The notes: generated from the sequence alone by a model not told the origin. Shown: positions 1 to 9,952, numbered from the stretch's first letter. The stretch is 64,000 nucleotides of DNA from Salinicola halophyticus (GCF_003206695.1 NZ_PZJN01000005.1:1-64000), one strand, 5' to 3'. Program-made: numbers and translations.

Positions 1-11
1 TCGTCAGGCAT
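1..11 (+). rRNA. rrf: 3' end of a 5S rRNA gene (partial, cut by window start)
   Basis: The first bases, TCGTCAGGCA, match the 3' strand of 5S rRNA helix I as found in Pseudomonas-like gammaproteobacteria. They are followed about ten bases later by a strong terminator, as expected at the end of an rRNA operon. The same ten bases recur at 183-192 behind a 5S-like segment. The call rests on a very short piece and on context, so it is tentative. Confidence 0.45.
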
Positions 12-19
12 CTATCCGA

Positions 20-48
20 AACCCCAGCCAATAGGCTGGGGTTTTTTT
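20..48 (+). terminator. Intrinsic terminator, probable rRNA operon end
   Basis: A perfect 10-bp stem (20-29 with 34-43), a four-base loop AATA and a run of Ts to 48. It lies directly after the presumed 5S 3' end. A close copy lies at 203-230. Confidence 0.8.
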
Positions 49-116
49 ATGCCTGAAGAAAATCAGGACCGATAGCGCATGGATTTCGAACCCCGGCCGC
101 TGGTCGGGGTTCATTC

Positions 117-193
117 GTTTGGGGGTCTCTCCATGAGTTTAGGGGGGCTCCCCATGAAGAGTCCCGGAGCGCCGGCCGGGTATCGTCAGGCAT
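117..193 (+). pseudogene. 5S rRNA 3'-fragment remnant with an internal tandem duplication
   Basis: Two imperfect tandem copies (117-136 and 137-159) resemble the 5S segment GGGGTCTCCCCATG that forms the distal helix in gammaproteobacterial 5S genes. A GC-rich insert follows (about 161-180), then ATCGTCAGGCAT, the same 3' end as at position 1. No 5' half of a 5S gene is visible between 61 and 116; that stretch holds a hairpin at 89-112 with weak similarity to the terminator arms. The best reading is a decayed partial duplication of the 5S tail. Confidence 0.4.
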
Positions 194-242
194 CTATCCC
201 AACCCCCAGCCAACAGGCTGGGGTTTTTTTATGGCTGAAGAG
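183..242 (+). repeat. Diverged direct copy of positions 1-60 (5S end plus terminator)
   Basis: Positions 183-242 align with 1-60 almost base for base: the TCGTCAGGCATCTATCC start, the terminator stem and the ATGGCTGAAGA tail, with only a few substitutions. The duplication therefore carried the terminator with it. Confidence 0.8.
203..230 (+). terminator. Second intrinsic terminator (duplicate of the first)
   Basis: Stem CCCCAGCC (204-211) with GGCTGGGG (216-223), a four-base loop and seven Ts to 230. It backs up the terminator at 20-48 and insulates birA from the rRNA operon. Confidence 0.75.
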
Positions 243-346
243 AGCGCTCGATTGCGCCGGCTGGGCCTCCCTTACGCCATGCGCGGGGAGTAATGTAGAA
301 CAGAGTATGGCGTTCATGGCGCCGATCGTGGCGGTAGCTTGCGAAG

Positions 347-375
347 TTACGAGGCAGGCGGGATTTCGCTAGAAT
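347..375 (+). promoter_or_regulatory. Candidate sigma-70 promoter of birA
   Basis: TTACGA (347-352), a 17-bp spacer and TAGAAT (370-375), 28 bases before the birA ATG. The -10 matches consensus at five of six positions; the -35 is weak. Confidence 0.4.
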
Positions 376-402
376 GTGGCTTTTATTGGCAGGCGTTCCT
401 AG

Positions 403-1380
403 ATGAGTATCGGTGACCTGATTCGTTTGCTCGGCGACGGCAATTACCACTCCGGTCAGCAGCTGGGCCAGCACCTGGGCGTGACACGTACCGCAGTCTG
501 GAAGCAGCTCAAGAAGCTGGAAGCGATGGGGCTACCGCTCGAGGCGGTCAAAGGGCGCGGCTATCGGCTGGTCAACGCGTTGGAATCTCTGGATGGGGCA
601 GGTATCGTCTCACAGCTCTCTGCCGGACCCCGCCACCACCTCAAGCGCCTTTACGTAGAGGACGTGCTGGATTCCACCAATACTTTCCTGCGCGATCGCT
701 TTCGGCACGGTGCGGGGCACGGGGAAGTCTGTCTGGCCGAAAGCCAGACGGCAGGACGAGGACGACGAGGAAAGGTCTGGAGCACCAGCTGGGGCGGAAG
801 CCTGATTCTTTCTCTGGGTTGGCGGTTCGAGGCGGGCGTGGCTGCGCTCGAGGGGCTGAGCCTCGCGGTCGGCGTGGTGTTGGCCGAGGTCATCGAGGCC
901 ATGGGGGGTGAAGTCGCCCTGAAATGGCCTAATGACGTGCTGCTGCTCGTTGACGGCGACTGGCGTAAGCTCGCAGGCATTCTGCTCGAGGTGACGGGGG
1001 ATGTCGAAGGGCCCTGCGAGGTGGTCATTGGCATTGGCGTGAATGTCTTTCTCGATGAAGCCGTTCGCCAGGCGGCTGGGCAACCTATCGCCGCGCTCTC
1101 GGAAGTTGTCGAAGGTGTCTCCCGAAACGCGCTGGCAGCCTCGTTGATCGAATCGTTACTGACGATGCTGCCGTTGTTTGAACAGCATGGCTTCAGCGCC
1201 TGGCGGGATCGATGGAACGCCCGACATGCCTATGCCGGGCGATCGATTCGAATCCATCAGGGCAACACCTCCTATGCGGCCAGGGCGAACGACGTCGACG
1301 AGAATGGTAATTTGAGAGTGGAGACTGCAAGCGGTGAGCATGCGTTGACGGGCGGTGAGATCAGTGTCCGCCCGGTGTAA
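403..1380 (+). CDS. birA: Bifunctional biotin-protein ligase / biotin operon repressor BirA
   Basis: Activates biotin to biotinyl-5'-AMP and transfers it to the biotin carboxyl carrier protein of acetyl-CoA carboxylase; bound to biotinyl-AMP it can also repress biotin synthesis genes. The 325-aa protein has an N-terminal winged HTH (about residues 1-60), the ligase motif GRGRRG (118-123), KWPND (174-178), Lys189 in the conserved KLAGILLE segment, and a C-terminal SH3-like domain. The HTH makes it a class II enzyme able to act as a repressor. No coaX follows it, unlike in Pseudomonas. The ribosome binding site before the ATG is weak. Confidence 0.95.
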   Translation: MSIGDLIRLLGDGNYHSGQQLGQHLGVTRTAVWKQLKKLEAMGLPLEAVKGRGYRLVNALESLDGAGIVSQLSAGPRHHLKRLYVEDVLDSTNTFLRDRFRHGAGHGEVCLAESQTAGRGRRGKVWSTSWGGSLILSLGWRFEAGVAALEGLSLAVGVVLAEVIEAMGGEVALKWPNDVLLLVDGDWRKLAGILLEVTGDVEGPCEVVIGIGVNVFLDEAVRQAAGQPIAALSEVVEGVSRNALAASLIESLLTMLPLFEQHGFSAWRDRWNARHAYAGRSIRIHQGNTSYAARANDVDENGNLRVETASGEHALTGGEISVRPV

Positions 1381-1530
1381 TGGCCAGCCTGACGAGGAGT
1401 GCACATGGTCAGGCGATGGAGGAAATCTGTTTTTTGGCTTGCATTTGCCGGCCTGCTTTGAAACAATGCGCCCCGCTTTGAGCGCAAGGCCATTGGTCGA
1501 TAGTTCTGTAAGTTGAGTAAAAACAGAGGC

Positions 1531-1558
1531 TTGACATCAATGTTTGGCAGTGTAAAAT
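1531..1558 (+). promoter_or_regulatory. Promoter of the tRNA-Tyr/Gly/Thr operon
   Basis: A perfect TTGACA (1531-1536), a 16-bp spacer and TAAAAT (1553-1558), ending 13 bases before tRNA-Tyr. The GC-rich start CGCCGGT could act as a stringent discriminator. Confidence 0.75.
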
Positions 1559-1571
1559 CTGCCGCCGGTAT

Positions 1572-1655
<84 letters not shown>

Positions 1656-1733
1656 GATTTTGATGAAAACCCCGGTTTTCGTGAAGAAAAGTTGTAACGG
1701 TCTGCTTCGGCAAGCCGGAGTCAGAGCGGGTAG

Positions 1734-1807
<74 letters not shown>

Positions 1808-1827
1808 TCGATGTTGGTGATGTGCAG

Positions 1828-1902
1828 GCTCATGTAGCTCAGGGGTAGAGCACACCCTTGGTAAGGGTGAGGTCGACGGTTCAATTCCGTCCATGAGCTC
1901 CA
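1828..1902 (+). tRNA. tRNA-Thr (anticodon GGT)
   Basis: A 75-base cloverleaf: acceptor GCTCATG (1828-1834) with CATGAGC (1892-1898), encoded CCA (1900-1902) and anticodon GGT at 1860-1862. Last gene of the tRNA transcript; a terminator starts 28 bases downstream. In many gammaproteobacteria tufB follows at this point; here it does not. Confidence 0.95.
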
Positions 1903-1930
1903 TTTTCAGTCATCGAACTTGATGCGTGGA

Positions 1931-1954
1931 AAGCGAGCGTTGGCTCGCTTTTTT
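1931..1954 (+). terminator. Intrinsic terminator of the tRNA-Tyr/Gly/Thr operon
   Basis: Stem AAGCGAGC (1931-1938), loop GTTG, GCTCGCTT (1943-1950) and a T run through 1954. Confidence 0.85.
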
Positions 1955-1982
1955 GGTGGTAAAAGAAAAATGCCGGATGGGA

Positions 1983-2012
1983 TTGCTTTTTCCGGTATCT
2001 CTTCGCTATCAT
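1983..2012 (+). promoter_or_regulatory. Candidate promoter of tRNA-Trp-secE-nusG
   Basis: TTGCTT (1983-1988), an 18-bp spacer and TATCAT (2007-2012), 43 bases before tRNA-Trp and just after the upstream terminator. The -10 is good, the -35 weak. Confidence 0.45.
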
Positions 2013-2055
2013 AGCGCCCTCCTAATTTCCGGGTGCTTCTCGGATGTGTAGTTGC

Positions 2056-2131
<76 letters not shown>

Positions 2132-2202
2132 GTCTTCCCCAGGCTGGCTTGTATTGCTATCTTGTCTTGTTTGGTTACCGCGCCTTGAGTTGAGGAGTTT
2201 TC

Positions 2203-2571
2203 ATGAAGCACAACGCCGAGGTGCAGGAGTCACGCTACGATACCCCCAAGTGGATCGTCGTGGTGTTGCTGCTGGCAGTCGCGATCGGCGGTAACGCTTG
2301 GTTCGCGGATCAGGCTCTGCTGTATCGCGTGCTGGGCGTCGTCGTCCTCTGTGGTATCGCCGCCGCCATCGCGTTGACCACGGCAAAAGGGCAGGCGTTG
2401 ATGGAGCTCGCGCGCGGATCCAAGCGCGAAATTCAGCGCGTCGTCTGGCCGACTCGACAGGAAACCATTCAAACGACGCTGATCGTGTTGGCGGCCGTTC
2501 TGGTTGTGGGTCTGTTGCTGTGGCTTATCGATACCGTCCTTGGTTGGGCGATGTCCGGAATCATTGGCTAG
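2203..2571 (+). CDS. secE: Preprotein translocase subunit SecE
   Basis: Inner-membrane clamp of the SecYEG translocon. The 122-aa protein is the three-helix form typical of gammaproteobacteria: hydrophobic segments near residues 17-32, 42-58 and 92-112. The conserved cytoplasmic amphipathic motif with VVWPTRQE (80-87) precedes the last helix. The start has a good GAGGAG ribosome binding site. nusG starts 9 bases after the stop, the near-universal secE-nusG pair. Confidence 0.95.
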   Translation: MKHNAEVQESRYDTPKWIVVVLLLAVAIGGNAWFADQALLYRVLGVVVLCGIAAAIALTTAKGQALMELARGSKREIQRVVWPTRQETIQTTLIVLAAVLVVGLLLWLIDTVLGWAMSGIIG

Positions 2572-2579
2572 GAGTTTTC

Positions 2580-3113
2580 ATGTCCAAGCGTTGGTATGTC
2601 GTTCACGCTTATTCCGGCTTTGAAAAGCAGGTGATGCGTTCGCTGCTCGAGCGCGTCAAGCTATACGGTGTCGAAGATCAGTTCGGTGACATCCTGGTTC
2701 CGACCGAGGAAGTCGTCGAAATGCGTGACGGCAAGCGTCGCAAGAGCGAGCGCAAGTTCTATCCCGGCTACGTGCTGGTCGAGATGGAAATGAACGAACA
2801 GACCTGGCACTTGGTCAAAGAGACCCCGCGCGTGATGGGTTTCATCGGTGGAACGCCGGAGAAGCCAGCTGCGATCACCCAGAAAGAAGCCGATGCGATC
2901 CTGCGCCGTGTGCAGGATGGTACCGACAAGCCGCGTCCCAAGACTCTCTTCGAGCCGGGCGAAGCCGTTCGCGTCGTCGATGGTCCGTTCGCCGATTTCA
3001 ACGGCGTCGTGGAAGAAGTCAATTACGAGAAGAGCCGCTTGCAGGTCAGTGTGCTGATCTTCGGGCGCTCGACGCCGGTCGAGCTCGAATTTGCCCAGGT
3101 GGTCAAGGACTGA
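2580..3113 (+). CDS. nusG: Transcription termination/antitermination factor NusG
   Basis: Binds RNA polymerase and couples it to Rho or to the ribosome through S10. The 177-aa protein has the N-terminal NGN domain starting [14 protein letters not shown] and a C-terminal KOW domain around residues 125-177 ([16 protein letters not shown]). I chose ATG 2580, with GGAG seven bases upstream. The reading frame stays open further upstream but that part is secE in another frame. Length matches the family (about 175-181 aa). Confidence 0.96.
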   Translation: MSKRWYVVHAYSGFEKQVMRSLLERVKLYGVEDQFGDILVPTEEVVEMRDGKRRKSERKFYPGYVLVEMEMNEQTWHLVKETPRVMGFIGGTPEKPAAITQKEADAILRRVQDGTDKPRPKTLFEPGEAVRVVDGPFADFNGVVEEVNYEKSRLQVSVLIFGRSTPVELEFAQVVKD

Positions 3114-3135
3114 GCGTCGTCCAGAATCGAGTCAC

Positions 3136-3157
3136 CGCGACGCCCGAGGGTGTCGCG
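3136..3157 (+). other. Stable hairpin between nusG and rplK
   Basis: CGCGACGCCC (3136-3145) pairs with GGGTGTCGCG (3148-3157), with one G-T pair and almost no loop. No T run follows, so it is more likely an RNA processing or L11-operon leader structure than a terminator. No clear promoter is seen in the 113-base gap. Confidence 0.5.
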
Positions 3158-3226
3158 ATGTTAACGTTGGCAATTTGCCAATCAACCGGGGAGCCGCAAG
3201 GCGTTCGTACCCGAAGGGAGTAAATC

Positions 3227-3658
3227 ATGGCTAAGAAAGTTCAGGCCTACATCAAGCTGCAGGTCGCAGCTGGTAAGGCCAATCCGAGTCCGCCCGTGGG
3301 CCCTGCGCTGGGTCAGCATGGCGTCAATATCATGGAATTCTGCAAGTCGTTCAATGCCGCGACCCAAGAGATCGAGCCGGGCTTGCCGACGCCGGTCGTG
3401 ATCACGGTTTATAGCGACCGCAGCTTTACCTTTGTCACCAAGACGCCGCCGGCCGCCGTGCTGCTGAAGAAAGCCGCGGGTATCAAATCCGGTTCCGGCG
3501 TGCCGAACAAGACCAAGGTCGGCACCGTGACTCGTGAGCAGCTCGAAGATATCGCCAAGGCCAAAGAGCCGGATCTGACGGCTGCCGATCTCGACGCCGC
3601 CGTTCGCACCATTGCTGGCAGCGCCCGCAGCATGGGCCTCAACGTGGAGGGCCTCTGA
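3227..3658 (+). CDS. rplK: 50S ribosomal protein L11
   Basis: Forms the GTPase-associated centre with 23S rRNA and the L10-L7/L12 stalk, and is needed for RelA activation by stalled ribosomes. The 143-aa protein shows the N-terminal [21 protein letters not shown] and the proline-rich [11 protein letters not shown] segment where thiopeptides act, then the C-terminal rRNA-binding domain. It is the first gene of the rplKA pair; rplA starts two bases after the stop. Length matches the family. Confidence 0.97.
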   Translation: MAKKVQAYIKLQVAAGKANPSPPVGPALGQHGVNIMEFCKSFNAATQEIEPGLPTPVVITVYSDRSFTFVTKTPPAAVLLKKAAGIKSGSGVPNKTKVGTVTREQLEDIAKAKEPDLTAADLDAAVRTIAGSARSMGLNVEGL

Positions 3659-3660
3659 TC

Positions 3661-4353
3661 ATGGCAAAACTGACAAAACGCGCTCAGATGATTCGCGAGA
3701 AGGTCGAGCTGGGTAAGGTCTACTCGCTGGAAGAAGCCGTCGCGCTGCTGTCTGAAGTGTCGACCGTCAAGTTCAAGGAAGCTGTCGAAGTTTCCATCAA
3801 CTTGGGTGTCGATCCGCGTAAATCCGACCAGGTCGTACGTGGCGCTACCGTGCTGCCGAATGGTACCGGTCGTGACGTCCGCGTCGCCGTATTTGCCCAG
3901 GGCGCCGCAGCGGAAGCGGCCAAAGAAGCTGGCGCCGATATCGTGGGTATGGAAGACCTCGCCGACGACGTCAAGAAAGGCAACATGAACTTTGACGTTG
4001 TCGTTGCAGCGCCGGACGCCATGCGCGTCGTTGGTCAGCTGGGTCAGATTCTCGGCCCGCGTGGCCTGATGCCGAACCCGAAAGTCGGCACCGTGACGCC
4101 CGACGTGGCGACTGCGGTCAAGAACGCCAAGGCGGGCCAGGTCCGTTTCCGTACCGACAAGAACGGCATCATTCATGCCTCTATCGGTAAGGTGGATTTT
4201 CCGGCCGAAGCACTCAAGGGCAATCTCGAAGCGCTGGTCAACGACCTCAAGCGCCTCAAGCCGAGTACTTCCAAGGGCATCTATCTCAAGAAAGTGACCC
4301 TGTCCAGCACCATGGGGCCGGGTCTGACCGTCGATCACAGCGCTTACGCGTGA
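3661..4353 (+). CDS. rplA: 50S ribosomal protein L1
   Basis: Builds the mobile L1 stalk that helps release the E-site tRNA; in E. coli it also represses translation of the rplKA mRNA by binding its leader. The 230-aa protein has the two-domain L1 signature, including [15 protein letters not shown] in domain II. It starts 2 bases after rplK, implying translational coupling. Length matches the family. Confidence 0.97.
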   Translation: MAKLTKRAQMIREKVELGKVYSLEEAVALLSEVSTVKFKEAVEVSINLGVDPRKSDQVVRGATVLPNGTGRDVRVAVFAQGAAAEAAKEAGADIVGMEDLADDVKKGNMNFDVVVAAPDAMRVVGQLGQILGPRGLMPNPKVGTVTPDVATAVKNAKAGQVRFRTDKNGIIHASIGKVDFPAEALKGNLEALVNDLKRLKPSTSKGIYLKKVTLSSTMGPGLTVDHSAYA

Positions 4354-4637
4354 TCGGTGATCACCAGGCAGTAACTTTGCGGTCCCCGTGCACCGTTGTC
4401 ACAGCTCCAGGGCTGTTTCGGCGGGGTGGGGCGGGGCACCGTCAAAGACCGCAGGTGTCGGCAGTCGAGCCGGCTTAATCTTCCTGGGGTTCGTCCTCAA
4501 GGGATGCCTGCGCAGATGGTGTTGCTCGCCGATTCAGGTGTGCAGCCATCGTCCAAGACTTTCGCCGAAGCAAGGCGGAAGAGATGGTAACCACCGGGTC
4601 GCGACATTGTCGCCCCCGGCATGAAGGAGTAACCACT
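4354..4637 (+). promoter_or_regulatory. rplJL leader region (probable L10 autoregulatory leader)
   Basis: This 284-base stretch between rplA and rplJ has no convincing gene. Just before the ribosome binding site (4625-4629) lies a hairpin at 4595-4619: CCGGG, GCGAC, loop ATT, GTCGC, CCCGG. In enterobacteria this interval carries the L10-leader that binds the L10(L12)4 complex and represses translation; I infer the same role from position and structure only. No good promoter stands out. Confidence 0.45.
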
Positions 4638-5141
4638 GTGCCACTAGCACTCGAAGGCAAGAAAGCAATTGTTGCCGAGGTCAGTGAAGCCGCTAAGGAC
4701 GCTCTTTCCGTCGTAGTTGCCGACTCTCGCGGTGTGACCGTTAGCGCAATGACCAACTTGCGCAAACAGGCTCGCGAGAATGGCGTCCAGATTCGTGTTG
4801 TCCGCAACACGCTGGCACGTCGCGCGCTGTCAGGGACTTCATGGGAGTGCCTGAACGAGACTTTCTCAGGCCCCACGCTGCTGGCCTTCTCCTACGAACA
4901 TCCCGGCGCTGCGGCGCGGCTGTTCAAGGAGTTCGGTAAGTCGCAGAAGGAATTTGAAGTCAAGGCGCTGGCTTACGAAGGGGAGATGATCCCGGCTGCT
5001 GATATCGACCGTCTGGCGACGTTGCCGACTTACGATGAAGCGATTGCCAAGCTGATGTCCGTCATGAAGGAAGCTTCTGCCGGCAAGCTGGTTCGTACTC
5101 TTGCAGCTGTTCGCGATCAAAAGCAGGAAGAAGCCGCCTGA
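4638..5141 (+). CDS. rplJ: 50S ribosomal protein L10
   Basis: Anchors the L7/L12 dimers on 23S rRNA and, as the L10-L12 complex, usually represses its own mRNA. I chose GTG 4638, which has AAGGAG eight bases upstream and gives the family N-terminus [14 protein letters not shown] with 167 aa (E. coli 165). An ATG 54 bases upstream would add an atypical 18-residue extension. The C-terminal helix that binds L7/L12 is present and acidic at its end (QKQEEAA). Confidence 0.95.
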   Translation: MPLALEGKKAIVAEVSEAAKDALSVVVADSRGVTVSAMTNLRKQARENGVQIRVVRNTLARRALSGTSWECLNETFSGPTLLAFSYEHPGAAARLFKEFGKSQKEFEVKALAYEGEMIPAADIDRLATLPTYDEAIAKLMSVMKEASAGKLVRTLAAVRDQKQEEAA

Positions 5142-5236
5142 TAGGTGGCCTGCTCGCGCAGACTGAGTCGACTATTGAATCAACGAGCACTTGGCCGACG
5201 CCGGCTGGGGCTCCGCAAAGTTTAGGAATCTGAAAC

Positions 5237-5608
5237 ATGGCACTTTCTCAAGAAGACATCATCAACGCTGTTGCCGAAATGTCCGTGATGGAAGTTGCGG
5301 AACTGGTTTCTGCAATGGAAGAAAAGTTCGGCGTTTCTGCCGCTGCTGCCGTTGTCGCTGGCCCGGGTGGCGGTGATGCGGCTGCTGAAGAAGAGCAGAC
5401 CGAGTTCTCCGTGGTTCTGACCGCTGCCGGTGACAAGAAAGTCAACGTCATCAAGGTCGTCCGCGAAATCACCGGTCTGGGCCTGAAAGAAGCCAAGGGT
5501 GCCGTCGACGGCGCACCGGCGACTATCAAGGAAGGTCTGTCCAAGGACGACGCTGAAGAAGCCAAGAAGAAACTGGAAGAAGCCGGCGCCTCTGTGGAGC
5601 TCAAGTAA
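5237..5608 (+). CDS. rplL: 50S ribosomal protein L7/L12
   Basis: Stalk protein that recruits and activates the translational GTPases. The 123-aa protein has the N-terminal dimerisation helices, an Ala/Gly hinge (about 35-52) and the C-terminal domain with [20 protein letters not shown]. Located 95 bases after rplJ. An attenuator follows the stop, so ribosomal protein output can exceed that of rpoBC, as in E. coli. Confidence 0.97.
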   Translation: MALSQEDIINAVAEMSVMEVAELVSAMEEKFGVSAAAAVVAGPGGGDAAAEEEQTEFSVVLTAAGDKKVNVIKVVREITGLGLKEAKGAVDGAPATIKEGLSKDDAEEAKKKLEEAGASVELK

Positions 5609-5646
5609 CTCCGTGCTCAAGGCTTCACGCGCTGTGTAAGCGCCAC

Positions 5647-5689
5647 GGCTGGTGGCGGGCATGCCCGCTGCCGGCCTTTTTCTGTTTTT
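5647..5689 (+). terminator. Intrinsic attenuator between rplL and rpoB
   Basis: A 14-bp stem (5647-5660 with 5663-5676, including a few G-T pairs) centred on GCGGGCATGCCCGC, followed by TTTTTCTGTTTTT. Since no promoter is obvious before rpoB, partial read-through is expected, giving more L7/L12 than polymerase subunits. Confidence 0.75.
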
Positions 5690-5761
5690 GCTAGCCTGGC
5701 GTTAGTACGCCTGATCGAGGGGCTTCCCCAAGATCAGGATTGTAGCCACTAGACGAATTCC

Positions 5762-5830
5762 GACGGCGAGCTCCCTCATTCGGGAGGCTTGCCGTCAGCG
5801 CCTAACGGGGTCAGCCCCGCTAGGGAGCGC
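5762..5830 (+). other. Two stacked hairpins in the rpoB leader
   Basis: GACGGCGAGCTCCC (5762-5775) pairs with GGGAGGCTTGCCGTC (5782-5796) with a bulge. A second stem, GCGCC..CGGGG with CCCCG..GAGCGC, spans 5798-5830. In E. coli the rplL-rpoB interval carries an RNase III site after the attenuator; these stems are plausible counterparts, by position only. Confidence 0.45.
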
Positions 5831-5875
5831 CGAACACGCACCGGTCACCCATGGTGAACAAGCTGGGGAATACAG

Positions 5876-8800
5876 ATGGCTTACTCATACACTGAGAAAA
5901 AACGCATCCGCAAGGATTTCGGCAAACTGCCTCAAGTAATGGATGTGCCCTACCTGCTGGCCATCCAGCTTGATTCCTATTACGACTTTCTCCAGCAGGA
6001 CCGGGCGCCGGAAGAGCGTCTCGAGACCGGTCTCAATGCGGCCTTCAAGTCCGTATTCCCGATCGAGAGTTTTTCAGGCAACGCGGCGCTCGAGTATGTC
6101 AGTTATCGCTTTGGCACACCGGGCTTCGACGTCAAGGAGTGCCAGCTTCGCGGGGTGACCTATTCGGCACCGCTGCGCGTCAAGGTGCGCCTGATCATCT
6201 ACGACAAAGAGTCGTCGAACAAGGCCATCAAGGACATTAAGGAGCAGGAAGTCTACATGGGGGAAATCCCCCTGATGACCGAGAACGGTACCTTCGTCGT
6301 CAACGGTACCGAGCGCGTCATCGTCTCCCAGCTTCACCGCTCGCCGGGCGTGTTCTTCGATCACGACAAGGGCAAGAGCCACTCCTCCGGGAAGCTGCTT
6401 TATTCCGCGCGGATCATTCCTTACCGCGGCTCCTGGCTGGATTTCGAGTTCGATCCGAAAGACAACGTCTTCGTGCGTATCGACCGTCGCCGCAAGTTGC
6501 CGGCCACCGTCCTGATGCGCGCGCTGGGCATGAATGCCGAGCAGATCCTCGAGACCTTCTTCGAAACCAGCACGTTCCACATCGAGACGGATGGCGTCTA
6601 CGTGGAACTGGTGCCGTCGCGCCTGCGTGGTGAAACCGCGACGTTCGAGATCAAGGACGGCGACGGTAACGTCATCGTCGAAGAAGGTCGTCGTGTTACC
6701 CAGAAGCATATTCGCCAGCTGGAAAAAGCCGGGCTCGAGCGTCTTCAGGTGCCGATGGACTATCTGTTCGGCAAGACGCTGGCCAAGGATCAGGTCGACA
6801 CCAAGACCGGCGAACTGATCTGCGAATGCAACACCGAACTGACGCCGGAACTGCTCGAGAAGCTGGGACAGGGCGGTGTTACCCAGTTGGAAACGCTCTA
6901 CACCAACGATCTCGACGCCGGCTCGTTCATCTCCGATACGCTGAAGGTGGACACCACGCGCTCCGCACTGGAAGCGCTGGTCGAGATCTATCGCATGATG
7001 CGTCCCGGCGAGCCGCCGACCAAGGAGGCGGCCGAGACGCTGTTCCACAACCTGTTCTTCTCTGAAGACCGCTACGATCTCTCGGGCGTCGGTCGAATGA
7101 AGTTCAACCGTCGTCTGCGTCGTGAAGGCGATACCGGATCCGGCGTACTTGCCAACCAGGACATTCTCGATGTCCTGAAAGAGCTGATCAGTATCCGTAA
7201 CGGCTTCGGTGAAGTCGACGATATCGATCACCTGGGCAACCGCCGCATCCGTTGTGTCGGCGAAATGGCCGAGAACCAGTTCCGCGTCGGCCTGGTGCGC
7301 GTCGAGCGTGCGGTCAAGGAGCGTCTCTCCATGGCGGAGAGCGAGGGCCTGATGCCGCAGGATCTGATCAACGCCAAGCCGGTGGCGGCGGCGGTGAAGG
7401 AGTTCTTCGGTTCTTCGCAGCTGTCCCAGTTCATGGATCAGAACAACCCGCTCTCCGAGGTCACGCACAAGCGTCGTGTTTCCGCGCTTGGGCCGGGTGG
7501 TCTGACCCGCGAGCGTGCCGGCTTCGAAGTGCGCGACGTTCACGCCACGCACTACGGTCGCCTGTGCCCGATCGAGACGCCGGAAGGTCCGAACATCGGT
7601 CTGATCAACTCGTTGGCGACCTATTCCAAGACCAACAGCTACGGTTTCCTCGAGACGCCGTACCGTAAGGTCGTGGATCGTCAGTTGACCGACGAGATCG
7701 TGCATCTGTCGGCGATCGAAGAGGGCGACTTCATCATCGCCCAGGCTTCGGCCACGGTCGACGAAGGCAACAAGCTGATCGACGATCTGGTCCAGGTGCG
7801 TCACAAGGGTGAAACCACCTTCATGGCGCCGGACAAGGTCACGTTGATGGACGTGTCGCCGCGTCAGGTCGTTTCCGTGGCCGCCGCGCTGATTCCGTTC
7901 CTCGAGCACGATGACGCCAACCGCGCCCTGATGGGCTCGAACATGCAGCGTCAGGCGGTGCCGACCCTGCGCGCCGACAAGCCGCTGGTGGGTACCGGCA
8001 TGGAGCGTTTCGTCGCTCGTGATTCCGGTGTCTGCGCCGTGGCCCGTCGTGGTGGCGTGATCGACTCGGTCGATGCCAAGCGTGTCGTTGTGCGTGTCAG
8101 CGAAGATGAGATCATCGGCGGTGAAGCCGGGGTCGACATCTACAACCTGACCAAGTACGTGCGCTCGAACCAGAACACCTGTCAGAACCAGCGTCCGATC
8201 GTGCGCCCGGGCGACGAGGTCGCGCGTGGCGATATCCTCGCCGATGGCCCGTCCGTCGACATGGGTGACCTGGCGCTGGGTCAGAACATGCGTCTCGCGT
8301 TCATGCCGTGGAACGGCTACAACTTCGAGGATTCCATCCTCGTCTCTGAGCGCGTGGTCGAGGACGATCGTTTTACCACGATCCACATCCAGGAACTGAC
8401 CTGTGTCTCTCGTGACACCAAGCTGGGCGCGGAGGAAATCACCTCCGACATTCCCAACGTGGGCGAGTCGGCGCTGGGCAAGCTGGATGAAGCCGGGGTT
8501 GTCTATATCGGTGCCGAAGTCGGCGCCGGCGACATTCTGGTCGGCAAGGTCACGCCCAAGGGCGAGACCCAACTGACGCCGGAGGAAAAGCTCCTGCGTG
8601 CGATCTTCGGTGAGAAGGCGTCCGACGTTAAGGACACCTCGCTGCGTGCGCCGACCGGCATGCGCGGTACCGTCATCGACGTCCAGGTGTTCACCCGCGA
8701 CGGCGTCGAGAAGGATTCCCGTGCACTGTCCATCGAGCAGCAGCAGCTCGACGAAGTGCGCAAGGATCTCCAGGAGACCTACCGTATCGCCGAAGACGCC

Positions 8801-9952
8801 ACGTTCGAGCGTCTCCAGCGCACGCTGGAAGGCGAAGCTGTCAACGGCGGCCCGACGCTGAAGAAAGGCGACGTGCTGAGCAAGGACTATCTCGATGAGC
8901 TGCCGCGTCAGCAGTGGTTCAAGCTGCGCATGCAGAACGAGACCCTCAACGAGCTGCTGGCCCAGGCCGACGAACAGCTGGAAAATCGTCGCAAGGAGAT
9001 GGACGAGCGTTTCGAAGACAAGAAACGCAAGCTGACCCAGGGCGACGACCTGGCGCCGGGCGTGCTCAAGATCGTCAAGGTCTACCTGGCGGTCAAGCGT
9101 CGCATCCAGCCGGGCGACAAGATGGCCGGTCGTCACGGTAACAAGGGTGTCATCTCCGCGATCATGCCGATCGAGGACATGCCGTTCGACGACAATGGTC
9201 AGCCGGTCGACGTGGTGCTCAACCCGTTGGGCGTGCCTTCACGCATGAACGTCGGTCAGATTCTCGAGACTCACCTGGGCATGGCGGCTCACGGTCTCGG
9301 CGTCAAGATCGACCGGATGTTGCGTGATGCCCGCGAGCAGCAGGTCGGCGAGATCCGCGAGTTCCTCAAGCAGGTCTACAACACTGAGGGTGCGCGTCAG
9401 GAAGATATCGACTCTCTGACCGACGACGAGATCATCACCCTGGCCAAAAACCTGCGCGGTGGCGTGCCGATCGCGACGCCGGTGTTCGACGGTGCCAAGG
9501 AGCACGAGATCAAGCATCTGCTGAAGCTTGCCGATCTGCCGGAATCCGGCCAGATGACGCTCTACGACGGGCGTACCGGTGAGTCGTTCGATCGTCCGGT
9601 GACCGTGGGCTACATGTACATGCTGAAGCTCAACCACCTGGTCGACGACAAGATGCACGCGCGCTCCACCGGTTCCTACTCGCTGGTCACGCAGCAGCCG
9701 CTGGGTGGCAAGGCGCAGTTCGGCGGTCAGCGCTTCGGTGAGATGGAAGTGTGGGCACTCGAGGCGTATGGCGCCGCCTACACCCTGCAGGAGATGCTCA
9801 CCGTGAAATCGGATGACGTCGAAGGTCGTACCAAGATGTACAAGAGCATCGTGGATGGCGACCACACCATGCAGGCCGGTATGCCGGAATCCTTCAATGT
9901 GCTGGTGAAGGAAATCCGCTCGCTGGGTATCGATATCGAATTGGAAAGCTAA
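5876..9952 (+). CDS. rpoB: DNA-directed RNA polymerase subunit beta
   Basis: Forms half of the active-site cleft of RNA polymerase. The 1358-aa protein is close to E. coli (1342). The rifampicin-binding region is near residues 510-560 ([16 protein letters not shown], then [13 protein letters not shown]) and looks wild type. The active-site segments GRHGNKGV and the C-terminal [18 protein letters not shown] clamp segment are present. Starts at ATG 5876 after GGGGAA; rpoC follows after 90 bases. Confidence 0.98.
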   Translation: MAYSYTEKKRIRKDFGKLPQVMDVPYLLAIQLDSYYDFLQQDRAPEERLETGLNAAFKSVFPIESFSGNAALEYVSYRFGTPGFDVKECQLRGVTYSAPLRVKVRLIIYDKESSNKAIKDIKEQEVYMGEIPLMTENGTFVVNGTERVIVSQLHRSPGVFFDHDKGKSHSSGKLLYSARIIPYRGSWLDFEFDPKDNVFVRIDRRRKLPATVLMRALGMNAEQILETFFETSTFHIETDGVYVELVPSRLRGETATFEIKDGDGNVIVEEGRRVTQKHIRQLEKAGLERLQVPMDYLFGKTLAKDQVDTKTGELICECNTELTPELLEKLGQGGVTQLETLYTNDLDAGSFISDTLKVDTTRSALEALVEIYRMMRPGEPPTKEAAETLFHNLFFSEDRYDLSGVGRMKFNRRLRREGDTGSGVLANQDILDVLKELISIRNGFGEVDDIDHLGNRRIRCVGEMAENQFRVGLVRVERAVKERLSMAESEGLMPQDLINAKPVAAAVKEFFGSSQLSQFMDQNNPLSEVTHKRRVSALGPGGLTRERAGFEVRDVHATHYGRLCPIETPEGPNIGLINSLATYSKTNSYGFLETPYRKVVDRQLTDEIVHLSAIEEGDFIIAQASATVDEGNKLIDDLVQVRHKGETTFMAPDKVTLMDVSPRQVVSVAAALIPFLEHDDANRALMGSNMQRQAVPTLRADKPLVGTGMERFVARDSGVCAVARRGGVIDSVDAKRVVVRVSEDEIIGGEAGVDIYNLTKYVRSNQNTCQNQRPIVRPGDEVARGDILADGPSVDMGDLALGQNMRLAFMPWNGYNFEDSILVSERVVEDDRFTTIHIQELTCVSRDTKLGAEEITSDIPNVGESALGKLDEAGVVYIGAEVGAGDILVGKVTPKGETQLTPEEKLLRAIFGEKASDVKDTSLRAPTGMRGTVIDVQVFTRDGVEKDSRALSIEQQQLDEVRKDLQETYRIAEDATFERLQRTLEGEAVNGGPTLKKGDVLSKDYLDELPRQQWFKLRMQNETLNELLAQADEQLENRRKEMDERFEDKKRKLTQGDDLAPGVLKIVKVYLAVKRRIQPGDKMAGRHGNKGVISAIMPIEDMPFDDNGQPVDVVLNPLGVPSRMNVGQILETHLGMAAHGLGVKIDRMLRDAREQQVGEIREFLKQVYNTEGARQEDIDSLTDDEIITLAKNLRGGVPIATPVFDGAKEHEIKHLLKLADLPESGQMTLYDGRTGESFDRPVTVGYMYMLKLNHLVDDKMHARSTGSYSLVTQQPLGGKAQFGGQRFGEMEVWALEAYGAAYTLQEMLTVKSDDVEGRTKMYKSIVDGDHTMQAGMPESFNVLVKEIRSLGIDIELES

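Noticed and set aside
4396-4590. Small plus-strand frames in the rplA-rplJ gap
   Set aside because: No ribosome binding site or homology; the interval fits an L10-type leader better.
6074-9136. Open frame of 1020 codons on the minus strand opposite rpoB
   Set aside because: Shadow of codon bias in rpoB: low-complexity Leu/Asp/His/Arg composition, no recognisable domain, no ribosome binding site.
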